From Amoebophrya sp. A120 (taxonomy: Eukaryota; Sar; Dinophyceae; Syndiniales; Amoebophryaceae): a stretch of DNA of 64,000 nucleotides. The notes beneath the pieces were generated by a model, which saw nothing but the letters and a program-made list of their open reading frames with translations, made no database searches and was not told the origin of the DNA. The stretch spans positions 1,116,001 through 1,180,000 of the forward strand of contig CAJINV010000008.1 in assembly GCA_905178155.1 (NCBI GenBank), written 5' to 3'. Position 1 is the stretch's first letter, and each line of letters opens with the position of its first letter. Of the stretch, positions 10,932 through 21,500 are shown piece by piece. The position numbers and the translations under genes were made by a program.

Positions 10932-13900
10932 ATGGTATTTCGGTATCACTATCTTTGCTTCGTCGAGCACATCTGGATGTTGACAAGAAGAGGAAGCGTC
11001 TCGTCAGTCTTTTTCTTCGTCGTTAGATCTAGTACGTTCATTGATGTGTTGTTTGCGCTTGCGGTCGGAACTGTGTCATCTTCAATGAACAAGAGCCGTA
11101 TTGTCGGTGCCGACAATAATGAAAATGCAGATATCAACCTCACGCTCACGCGTAGAAGTTTCCTCGAGAAGAAGAAGTCGAGGGCGAAGGTCCTGCGTCG
11201 AGTTCGGCGTACTACAAAAAAATGTAGTGGTGACGCTGAAGATGAATATGAAACCGATAAGAAGAACACAACGACCGTTACAAGTACGACGACACAGAGT
11301 AACCGCGCACCAGACACCAGCTCCGCGGGGGCCGCCAGCACAGTTACCCCAACTGTCACGCCGACGCCAGGTCTTCTCCCCGAGCTCGCGTTGGGAACGC
11401 GCATCGCCATCGATGAGTGCAGCGGGGAAGCGATATCCGGCACCAATCCCTGCGTCGTGTTCCTCAACTACGTTTCCTTCTCCCTGGAGGCCTGCGAGAC
11501 CTACAACCCGAATCGCTTCACGTTGAAGGCCTTTCGCACCGAAAACCGCCAAACGGACATCGCGGAGCAAACGAGTGTCAAGTTTTTGCTTTACGACAGC
11601 GTCTTGTGGAATCAGTTCAGCTTTGGAATCCAAGAGAACTCCTGGTACTGGCGAGCCGATCCAGCGGACCCGGGTTTTAACCAGGTGTCGAAGTCCCCCC
11701 CACTGAATCCCGACAATTGCGGCAACCAGCTCCATTTTGTTTCCCAGTCCTCTGGGACGACGTTTGCTGCCGATAACAGAAGCCAACCTCCTCCTCCTGA
11801 TTTGCGAGCGGAGCTGCGACGGTCCTTGGTCGATGATAGTGGGCCGGAGCGAGCGCCGGACTGCAGACGGGTGCTGAATTTCCGGGTAGATTCGACATCC
11901 ACCGCGGAAGACGGACTGCTCTACGTGCTTGTGGAGCGGAAGACGCCGGAAGAGCAAAATGCCCCGACAAAGAACTGTGTAGGATATCTTACAAGGGAAA
12001 ACGGGTAATTGAAACGGGATAGCGACTTTTCCAAAACTTTTACTTTGACTTTTGGCAAAGTCGCTATTTTGATCGTCGGCAATTCATGCTTTGCGACAAT
12101 TGTTTGGACCGTGCTGCCTTTTGCTGGTAAGTCCGCACTTTGGGAGTGGCAGAGCATGAAAGGGCGGCACCTCTTCGCCGCGGCGTGTGCCCGCCAGCTG
12201 CCTGCCATTTTGATCGACGCCTCCAAGCAGGCTGCGGGAAATGCCACCCGCCGCGCATCGGACGGGCAGCGCCTCCGTGGTCGGTTGTTCGCGATTATTC
12301 GCGAGCGCTGTGGGGCCCTGTGCGCATTTTGTGCACCTTTTGAAGTGGTGCGCGGGCGCTGGCCTTTGGCCTTTCAGTATTCGCCCGGATGTTGATCGCC
12401 GCCTCGCGCTTCGGAAATGCCGGGGCGCGTCGGCCCTCTTCGCCCTGAGCGCCTTTTAAATAAGCAATGGCACTGGCTGCCAGGGCCCGAATGGGCGCGC
12501 CGCCCCGCCGCGGTGCCTTGGATGGCACGCCGGCCGCGCGCGGTCCTACGTACCTTTAGCCCCCTACATTCTGGCCCGCCGCTTGGCCATTCTTACAAAA
12601 TAGAGGCCGTCGCGCCCCGGTATTCTGTATCCTGCCCGCCTTTCCGCGGTTACGCGACGCGACCGAAGCGCGCGCCAAAGAAAGGCGCCCCCCTTTTGCA
12701 ATCAACGGGCAGAGGCGGCTCCTCCGCTCGTCTCGCTAGCGGTGGCAGAAGTGTCAAGGGCCTGCGGTCGGGGGGCCACCCCGATGGCCGGCGCGTGATA
12801 TGGGTCTGTGGCGCGTTGTGGTGGCGCCACCTGTCTATTTCTGTTGCCCGTCTATTCTGCTTCGTCTGTTTGAACGAGAGAAGCAGAGAGGCAGCATACC
12901 ATGCGGTCCGACGTCGGACCGCATGGTATGGCGCGCGATGGTGGGCCGACCTCTCGCGCCAGGCCGTCCGTGCGTGCGGCGGGCGTCGCGATGTGTGGCC
13001 GACCTCTGCCGGTTGGGTGGGCTTCCCCGGTGGGGTGTTCTTTGGTTCAGGAAATGGATAACGCAACTCCCCCGGGTGGCCCGCCCCACAAGCGAGCCGG
13101 CGGGCGGGGGCCCCGTGGCCCCTCTGGGTGGTATGTTGCTCTCCAGCACGAGCCTGTGTGCCTGGGTGGTTTGCCTTCTCTTGTAAGATGTACTGTAGCG
13201 ACCCCGTGGGCCGGCTCTATCTCTGCAGCTTTCCTGACAAGAACCGCCAAAAACGGCCGGGGGCTTGGGGCGTTGGCTCGCGTTTTTTCGCATGTTGAAG
13301 ATGAAAAAAACCCAAGCGCGCCCGCCTGTTTGCTTTTGTCTTCAATGAATGCAGTCGCCGGCGGGCTCAGTCGGCCGCCGGTAGAAAGACTGAAAAAATG
13401 ACGTAGGGGGGCCGGCAAACGTGGCACCCTTCTCAGGCGTCGGCCGCGTGGGATTCTGGCGCGCGACTTGGGGTGCCCAAAAGGGCGCCCCAAAAAACTC
13501 GCCCGAAGCCAGAACAGCGAAGCCGTAGGGCAGGGCCGCGAAACCGGGCGCGAATCGAAAGCGGCCGCCCTTGTGCCGGGTTCTCAGCGGGGGGCGCTAG
13601 CTTTGCAAAAGGCGCGGGCGCGAAAAATAACACACAACGCAAAAAAGAAGAAACGCGCCAAGCGCGCGAAGCCCGCCCGCATCCTATGGGCCCGCTTTTC
13701 CTTCGGTTTTTGGGCGCCCCCCGCGGTGCCCGGGTCGGCCCGATAGCGTCGGGGTTGGCTTTCGGGAAGGCGTTTTGGCAAGTTGCCCAACGCCTGCCAT
13801 TTTCCCCAACCGGCCGCCATACCGTGCGGCATAACCTTACCCGCCCCGGCACGGCGGGCCCAGAAAAAGCAAAAACGTGGCGCGGGCAGAGGTCGGCGGG

Positions 13901-16900
13901 CAAAGAAGCGGCGCCGGCCTCATTATCTCCGCCCCGGCGGCTATGTTTGGCGCATTGAAGTAGGGGCGCAGCACGCCGCGCGGCCCGGCCTCGCATGTTC
14001 CTGCGGGCCGCATGGCGTGGCGCGCTTCGCTGGAGCTGCCCGCGCCTCACGTTTTGGCGTGGCGCCTTTCTTTTGGCGCTAGCTAGAGGCCGCCCGGCCT
14101 GCCCCTTTCTCTTTCATATTCGCCGTCCCCCCGCACTTACATACAAAGCGCCGAGACCATGCCGCCGCTCCAGAGTGCTCCGCCTAGGTCGCGGCGGCCT
14201 ACCTTGCGCGGCCGGCTTTTCGCGAGTAGAAAGGGCGCCGGCGCAGCAGGGGCACGCGCGGGGCGCCCCTCACATCTTGCTGCGCCGGCGCGCGCAATAA
14301 GTTCGCCCAGGAGGCTCTGTCCCCATTTTCGGGGAGACCGCCTCAGCCATGTAAAAAAGGGGGGGGGCAGCAGGATTCTGCGCAAGCCTGGCGGATGCGC
14401 AGCCACGCCTTCAGGCTTTTCGGCTTTTGAGGGGGCGGCGAAATCTTCTGTCTGAGTGCCGAAAATCTGCCGAGAACTTGCCGAAAACTTTCCCCCGAAC
14501 TTTCCCGAAACTTTCCCGCTTCGGGATCATTTTCGGACCCGAAAACTTTTGGTTGACTTTTCAACTCCCGGTCTGTAACTTTTGGTCGACTTTTAAACGG
14601 GAGAATTTTTGGGGAAGGTTTCGCGGAAGGTTTTCGCCGACTTTTCGGGAAAGTCCGGGGGAAAGTTTTCGGCAAGTTCTCGGCAAAGTTTCCGGCAGAG
14701 TTTTCGGTAGAGGGTCGGAAAAGTTTCGCCGCCCGGCGCCTGCCCTTTGTTCCTGCCCGCCAGCCGGGCCGCCCTCGGGCGGCTGCCTTGCGCCCGAAAA
14801 GAGGCACAGCCTCCCGGCAGGCACGCCTGCGGTTATTGCGCACGTAGCCAGGCAAGCGGCCGGCTCCGCCCCGGCGGGCGGCCGGCGCTATGTTGTCGCA
14901 TGCGCCACCGGGCAGCGGATTCACGCCCCGGGGGCGCCGGTGCGCGTGTCGCTCGCTTGCTGCGAACCAAGAGAGGGCGCCCGGGCTTCGGCGGTTGCTA
15001 CCGACCCCCTGAACTTGGCGCGTTGCGCCGTTCGGGGCGCGTGCGGGGCATGCGCTCCGCGTACTCCACACTTGCGGCGGCGGGCTCTTGGGGGCCCGGG
15101 CGCCGCTGGAGTTGGCGGTGGTTTGCCCAAACCCATAGACGGAAGGAACACCCGGCCCGGCCGCGCCAGTCCTTCGCCCCCCCGCCCGCGACCGACCTAG
15201 ACCGGGGCCGGCCACAGTGTGCCGGCAGGCAACAGCCGCGCGGGCGTGGCGCCTGTGCACCGCCGGGCCCGGGCGGGGGAGGCGGGCTTTTGGGGTGCCG
15301 AAGCGATTCCGCCGCATCCGCCAGGCGCCCGCCGGCCGGAGCCGGCCTGCCTGGGGGCCTCCCACCCTCTGAGTGGGGGGGGCGCCTGCATGTTGGGCCC
15401 CGCCGGCCTGCCTGCGCGCCCGCCTGGAATACCGGGCGGCGCCGCCGCGGGTCTACTTTCTACGTGCCGGCGGCCCGATTGCCACCCATCGTTCGTCTCG
15501 CCCTTCGCTCGCCCTGCGCCCCACCCTGTCGGCCGGGATTGGGCGATCTGCTTCGTCTCTATCTGGTCAGCCGGGGCCTGTGCCTTTGCTGTTTCGCTTT
15601 TCCGACAAGCATACCGTGCGGTCCGACGTCGGACCGCATGGCACGCTCGACACCGTTTCGGGCGGGGCGAGCCATATTGGGGCGCCGGGCGATGTGGTTG
15701 GTGCACGGGCGGAACTGCGCCCCTGCGTGCGACGTAGGGGAGGGGACGTCGTGGGGGCTTACTTACCCTCGGGGCCTGTTTGCTTGCTACGTGTGGGGCT
15801 GCCGGACGGTAAGCCGCTGCTGCGTGTGCCCAGCGTGCCAAATATAGCCTCCGTGGCGGAGGTGGTGAGGTCGGTGCCGCTGGCTGCCTTGCCCGCCGAC
15901 CGTTGCCCTGGCCAGCCACTGCGTGCTTTTTCTGGGCCCACCGTGCCGCTTTTGGTATGGCCATGCCGCGTGGCTTGGCCGTCTTTTGGAGAGCATGGCA
16001 GTTCTTTGCCAAATTTTCAGAACCCCTGCCCGAAAGCCAGCCCCGGCGGCATGGGGCCGATCCGGGCGCCGCGGTGGAGCGCCCTAAAACCGAAGGCAAA
16101 CCGGGCCCATGGCATGGGGATTGGCCTCGCGCGCTTGGCGCGCTTTTGCTTTTCTGTGTTTTTTCTTTGCGCGCCGGCACCCTTTGCAAAGCTTCCGCCG
16201 CATAGAAACCGGCGAAAAGGTGGGGGCCGCTTTCGCGGCCGGCCAAATGCTCCGAACCAACGAAGCCCCGCCCGGCCCTGTCGTGCGGCTTCGCTTTTCT
16301 GATTTGCCGCGAGTTTTTTGGGGCGCTCTTTTGCGCGCCCCAAATCGCCAGAACCCCACGCGGCCGGCGCCTCAGGGGGGTGCCCCTTTTCTTTGTCGGC
16401 CCCCCTGCGTCGTTAGTATTATCAGTCGGCGACCGATAGAGCCCGGCGCCGGCGGTTCGTTGAAGTCAAACAAAGCCCAACAGGCTGGCGCGCTTTGATC
16501 TTCTTCATGTGGAAGAGCGCGAAACAGCAGCACACACCGCCGGCAGCTTTTGGCCGGTGGTTGCTTTGCATTCAGAAAGCTGCCAGGGTCGGGCCGTTTC
16601 GCGGTGGCGGCCCGCCGGCGGCAGGAGGCGCGGGCTGGCGCCGCGATTCCGGGTGTTTGTGAGGCTTGGGCGCGCGCGTTTTTTGGCGAGGGCGCGCGTT
16701 GCCGGGTGCCCGGTTGCGTCGGGTTTAGGGTCTGGCGGACCGGCCCCCTTCCCTGTGTCGGTAGCCCTCCTCCTAGTCAGTTCCCGGGTAGGCCTTCCGG
16801 GCCTGGGGGGCGGGTGGGTGCGATGGGCGGTCATGGCCTTTTTCTTTAGGGCGCCCGCGCCGGCAGCCGTTGGCTGCGTGCGGTCGGCGGGTACCCGGCG

Positions 16901-17264
16901 CGCGCGCACGCTTCGGCGGGTGGAAAGGCGGTCGCTCGGGCTTCGCCGATCACCCGCGGGACAAGAGGAGGCGTCGGCGCCCAAGACCTCGCAGGCGCCC
17001 CTGTTCTGTCGCTTGGAGTATCTTCACTGCGTTTTTTCGTTCTGACTCGCTTTATCAAATCGTTTTCAATACCCTGAAATCCTGAAAAGTCAAATGAAAA
17101 GTTTTGGAAAAGTTCGAATCGCCCGCCAATTAGCCGTTTTCCCTTGTAAATATCAAGGACTAGAAAACGGGTCAACTGACGTGAACGCAAATGCCACACT
17201 GGCAGAGATGCGGCCAGTGTCGCCGATCACTCTCGCTTCTATCACGCCTGCACCGACAAGCTGA
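10932..17264 (+). CDS. Membrane-anchored protein of unknown function, split by a 5.2-kb element
   Basis: Exon 1 is 10932-11988 and exon 2 is 17155-17264; together 388 aa. The ATG at 10932 starts an N-terminus with a hydrophobic stretch (VFFFVVRSSTFIDVLFALAVG) that looks like a signal anchor. A basic and then a Thr/Ser/Pro-rich segment follows. The remaining 200 residues are a mixed domain with several Cys and Trp that I do not recognise. Unspliced, the frame stops at 12010, inside the left end of the element. If the element and one ATATC copy are removed, the frame reads on as NCVGYQGLENGSTDVNAN and ends at TGA 17262-17264. Either the element is spliced as an intron, or this is a recently broken gene whose original end is still visible. 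Confidence 0.55.
11989..12053 (+). repeat. Left terminal inverted repeat of the giant element
   Basis: 65 bp pairing with 17085-17149 on the opposite strand: 53 of 65 positions identical without gaps, including the first 16. Confidence 0.85.
12895..12930. repeat. 36-bp perfect palindrome
   Basis: Perfect self-complementary sequence centred on GTCCGACGTCGGAC. Its 22-bp core TGCGGTCCGAC/GTCGGACCGCA recurs at 15617-15638 after a similar direct context (TGCTTCGTCT upstream). Confidence 0.9.
13290..13960 (+). repeat. Left arm of a large inverted repeat inside the giant element
   Basis: By eye this arm aligns over most of its length, with gaps, to the reverse complement of 15830-16505. Shared landmarks include GCGCCCCAAAAAACTCG, GCGCGCCAAGCGCGCGA-like, CTGGCTTTCGGG-like and GGGCCCAGAAAAAGCA blocks in the same order. 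Borders are approximate. Confidence 0.75.
14468..14510 (+). repeat. Hairpin arm, 43 bp (left)
   Basis: Pairs with 14643-14685 in inverted orientation, 42 of 43 bases, leaving a 132-bp loop. It sits in a stretch of short GAAAACTT / CCGAAA repeats near the centre of the giant element. Confidence 0.9.
14643..14685 (-). repeat. Hairpin arm, 43 bp (right)
   Basis: Inverted partner of 14468-14510 with one mismatch. In RNA the two arms would form a long stem. Confidence 0.9.
15617..15638. repeat. 22-bp palindrome, second copy
   Basis: Perfect palindrome identical to the core of the 12895-12930 palindrome. The flanks are partly degenerate. Confidence 0.85.
15830..16505 (-). repeat. Right arm of a large inverted repeat inside the giant element
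   Basis: Inverted partner of 13290-13960 (see there). The arms are diverged rather than recent copies. Confidence 0.75.
17085..17149 (-). repeat. Right terminal inverted repeat of the giant element
   Basis: Reverse complement starts TTACAAGGGAAAACGG and matches 11989-12053. It is followed directly by the ATATC duplication at 17150-17154. Confidence 0.85.
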
Positions 17265-18520
17265 GGATGAGGTCGTGCTTAGGCTTACTCTTTTTTTTAT
17301 TTCAGTAATTACAATTGCGTCGTGGTCGTGTCCGAGGGCGAGGTACAATCTCAATCTTCTCAAAGTCCGCACCATCTTCCGTGTTCAGCTTCATGGATAC
17401 ATCGAACGGAGGAAAATCGTCATCACAGGGCGCTCGGTGTTCACCGAAATGGAGGCTGTTCAGTCGAAGTAGAAGCTTTTGGCTGTGTATGTTGTGAAGA
17501 TTTTTTTTTATCATTTTTGGCTAAGGAAACGTCGCTCTTGTTCAAACATCGCTCTTCTTGTCGCGTATCGTTTATCATTTGATCGCTGAGTCTTGCTCTT
17601 GTTTTGCTGTGACGACTTTTTCATTGATTGGAGGTCAGTGTGAAAGTTCAGGTCCCTTCGCTGTGTTGTGCCGAGAGAGGACGATGTCAATGTCGATTTC
17701 CGACATCATGTCCGAGCGAGAACTGAGCAAAGATCTGATCGTCGTGAATCGCCAGGTTGTTGTAGTTCCGTCTCAGTATGATCCGGGCGGCAAACAAAAA
17801 TCTGGCAGCAGGCCCGTCATTGGTGCTGCAAGTAACTCAGAAATAAATTCGCTCGTCGAACATGCTTTGTTGCTTACGAGCTGGTATCGCCGCTAGTCAT
17901 AGGCTTTTGAGATGAATTTTCGTGGACCAATATTGTTCCTACACATTTTTTACTAGAAACAGGTGCGAAACGCAAACGCCCGCGCTGCGCGCTAATTCGT
18001 TGCCTCTAGGTTGTAGCGCAACTGAAGCAAATGCAAATGCAAAGCATGTTTGGTGTAGCCTCCTCTCTTCTTGCGGTATGATTTTTACTTGAGAAAGAGG
18101 AAGATCGCGTTCTCGACCTGCACTGCTTATTCCACACTTGGTCCCCCTGTGGAACTTCTTTCAGTGAGCTCCTCTTGGTGAAGCTCTTAGTTTCAGCGCA
18201 TGTTCAAGCGGCTTCTCTTGGTATGAAGATCGATGATGAACTGCCTTCACAGCCAGAGACTTTCCTTGCGACGAAAAAGATGTCTTTTCACTTTCTCGAC
18301 TTTAGTGCGATGGAAAATATATGATATCTTGCGAAGTTAAGTATAATAGAGCGTCGTAATCAAGAAAGAAAGTCGTGGCTTTGTTTTTATGACATCAAAA
18401 TTTTGTTTTTGCTGGAAGATATCAATCCTACATAAAAAAAGAAGAACTAGAGGCTTCTTGCGTTAGAAGCGCCGTGGAAGATCTCCTTGCCTCCACGACC
18501 ATCAGGGACAAAGAAAGAAA
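17265..18520. other. Intergenic with one small doubtful frame
   Basis: A+T-rich. It contains the small frame 17684-17896 listed separately; otherwise nothing coding was seen. Confidence 0.45.
17684..17896 (+). CDS. Small hypothetical frame, 70 aa
   Basis: ATG at 17684 after a purine-rich context, stop at 17894-17896. Acidic/Ser-rich start (MSMSISDIMSERELSKDL) and a polar middle; no hydrophobic segment and no known motif. It could be a small gene, an upstream exon of the dynamin-like gene or chance. Confidence 0.25.
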   Translation: MSMSISDIMSERELSKDLIVVNRQVVVVPSQYDPGGKQKSGSRPVIGAASNSEINSLVEHALLLTSWYRR

Positions 18521-21500
18521 ATGGAAATCGATCAAGACAATCGCTTCGGATCCTACGCTAGGACGAACAACATGGCCTCTACTTCGGCCATGAAGCGCGG
18601 CGGAGTAGTTTCGCCAGGTACAGGCGTGTTAGACAATCGATTTCGGCCGCAGCTGAAGCGCCAGAAAACCATTGACGAAAAGGATGAGCATAACTTGACG
18701 GGTGGGCCACCGAACTACGGCTACACAAGTGTGCAGAGCACTGGCGCGGTGTACACGATCGGCGGAAGCAGCAGCAGCACTGCTGGTAGCTACGCGCCGT
18801 CAAGTACAACAGCAGGCGCCAACTTCAGTGCCCGCTCGCTCGATGCAGCGATGCGCGAACGAACCTACCAAGGCGCGGGATCCGCGGGTCTGCACTGGTT
18901 CAATGCCTCGAATTCCAACAACAACAGTCGTCGCGGATCGCAGGAGCGGTACCACACACGCAATTATAACCCGCCTCCGCGTGCCGGCGTCAATAATTTC
19001 GGGACCTACTCTTCCGCGAACGGAACGCACCACGACCTCCCGGGAGCTGCCCCCGCCAGTCCGCAGCGGGCCGGCGGGCGGCGAAGTGGCGGCGGTACAA
19101 ACGGCCAACATCGTGGTGGAAGTTACAACGGGGGTCAGCATAGGGCGGTGAGTGACCTGATTGGCTCCATCTGGGATGTCTGCAAGGCGGTCGAGTCTTG
19201 CGATCTGGAAAACTCTGAGTTCGCAATCGATGCTCTCGCTGTGCCGGCCGTTCTAGGTAATATCAGGTTGCTTCTTGCTACTTTTGTTTCATCGAGAAGA
19301 TCGGCGCGAGACCTGAAGAACTCTTCTGTGTGTTATTTTGCTTTTTAACAATTTTGTCTTCGTTTCATCTACTCCTGTGTCCAAGCCTGTTTGTGTCGAT
19401 AACGAAGACCAATGGAGGCCCAAACAGAGCGAAAGACAAAGCTAGGAAAATTTTTTTCCTCACTTCCTTCACCGAAGGTGCTCGTGGTTTTCACACCATA
19501 GCGCGCGCATTTGGTCTGACGAAGTTGCAGCCCACGTGGAAGGAAAGCCGGCTCGGACAGCGAAGGCCGACGCTAATCAGTTTCCGTCCTGGGCCTGCGT
19601 CAGGTGGTGTGAGGTGTGTCGTCTACGAAGATGCGACGTTGTCTTCGTCCTCCTCCAGCAGTGCCTCTGCAAAGCGGATGTACCCTCACACGACAGGCTC
19701 ATCTTCGTCGAGTTCTTCCGGGAGCAGTGGTAGGACCAAGATTTGCCGGGAGGTGACCGAGCAAGAACTGGAAAAGTTCATTGCGGTCGAAAACGAGCGC
19801 TGTGGCGATCGCGTGCTGATCGCCAGCCCGGTTCGCGTAGAAATTATCACGCCAGAGGTGCGTGACGAGATCCAGATTTTGGACCTCCCGGACTATCCCG
19901 CGGCCGGAGCGACGGGCAGGCGGGCGCGCACCAGCAGTCAATTCAACATCGGAGCAGGCGCTGGCGGACGGTATTTTTAAACGTTTTTTACGCGAAGGAA
20001 AGCTTGCTTCCTTGCAGAGATTTCATCCTTTTTATTTTTTACATTTCGACTTCGAGGTCGTGCTACTGCTACTGCTATCGCTTCCCCTCAGGCTTTCCAC
20101 CACAATGATAGATCAGCGTGCGAGAAGATGAAAAACAACTGATGGAAAGTGATCGTGATCAATCCTGAACCAAAATTATAAATTCCCAAATACAAGAACT
20201 TTTGATTTTCGCAGGCCGCTGCACTCGCAGACAGGTGGCCACTACCCGTTCAGCTCTCAAAATGCAAACGCCTTTGACCACCACTCGAGCGAGGTGAACG
20301 CTTGGCCAGGTTGGGTCCGCAAACTGTGCCGCGGCAAGCCAGTAATCCTGGACCAGCCCGCCAGTCACGCTGAGCAGGGGAAAGAGTACTTTCTGCTTCC
20401 GATACCAGACCTTATCTACGACATTTATGGCTCATCTGCCGATGGCGACGCTGATGTGAATATGGGCGGAGGAGCAGGAACAAGAACAGACGCGCAACAA
20501 GACCAGATCATGCATGACCTCCCTGCACCAGATGATCCAGGTGCGAATCCATTGACGACACCACGAATCGCGGACGCAGGAGGTGCTGCAGACGCGGACA
20601 TGAAAGACGTCGACGGGCAGGATGGAAACCACGGCTCATCTTCAAAGGGGGGCGCCGTAGTTGCTAATACCGTCCGCAAAACGTCCAACGTCGCCATCAT
20701 AAACGGCGACCAAGACGACCACGACGGTGGAGCGGCCGACACCGCACTTCAAAGCGGGCAAATTTTCCGGCCGACGAAACGGGTTCGCTTCTTCAGCGCC
20801 CGGGACAGTTTGGTCGCGTATCTGCTCGCTTACCACGAGAAAAACTTCGTGAACCGCGTCGCGCCCTTGTGGGGGAAGCTGATGCACTCGAAGCTGCAGA
20901 ACTTGGACCAGCAGCACCGCGAGGTATTGCAGCTCGACCGGAACATCGAGACCACTATCATCCTCGCACGCAACGCTGGCGCGAGCGTTGCAGCCTGTTC
21001 GTCGTTTCTGCTGGACGGCAGCATACGACAGAACTCGTTTTCAGCACCATCATCTGGGCAAGGACAATATTCCAGCCGCGGTAGTTCATCTCCCACGGTT
21101 GCTGGTCAAACCCTTTTGGAGGAGCTCGTGCAGTTTGGGAAGGACTTGGAGGATGAGGAGCTGACAAACTATGGCAACGCGAGCGAACCCGTTCAACTGC
21201 CAGATTTGCGGTTCCAAACCTGGAGACAGTTGGGACAGTACTACGAATCCCTTTCTACCGCGAACAGCGAGCACTTCTTCAGCGAGTCGCTGTCCGGCGG
21301 GGCCGCGCTGGCGCGCTTGCTGAAGGAGTGCGAGGCTAGTGTGCACTTCGCGCACCCCAATCTGCCGAACAAGATGGACGAGGTCTTGCAGTACTTGAAT
21401 AAGGAGCTGAGTCAGTGCGGGGGCGTCGGCTTAAACCAAACCACTTGGCAAGACGTGGTCACGAAGATCTTCCAGTCCACAACTCATGGCGTACTGCAAC

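Larger units (their letters stand above)
11989..17149. mobile_element. Giant G+C-rich terminal-inverted-repeat element (candidate giant introner), 5161 bp
   Basis: Ends are TTACAAGGGAAAACGG and its complement, within terminal inverted repeats of 65 bp that match at 53 positions. The outermost 16 bases are identical, and a 17-base block ACTTTTCCAAAACTTTT is identical further in. The element is flanked by a perfect 5-bp duplication, ATATC, at 11984-11988 and 17150-17154. Composition jumps from ordinary to very G+C-rich inside it. Long frames appear on all six frames because stop codons are rare; I see no transposase or other domain. It holds large inverted arms, a 43-bp hairpin pair and a 36-bp palindrome (separate entries). 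The same duplication length as the small introners and the in-frame exons on either side suggest related mobility. It is probably non-autonomous. Confidence 0.8.

Noticed and set aside
12417-17045. Many long overlapping reading frames (100-370 codons) on both strands inside the giant element
   Set aside because: They occur in all six frames because the DNA is very G+C-rich. Their products are Arg/Pro/Ala/Gly-rich without domains, and none stands out.
18702-19226. Alternative frames opposite and overlapping the first exon of the dynamin-like gene
   Set aside because: Shadows of the Gly/Ser/Asn-rich coding exon.
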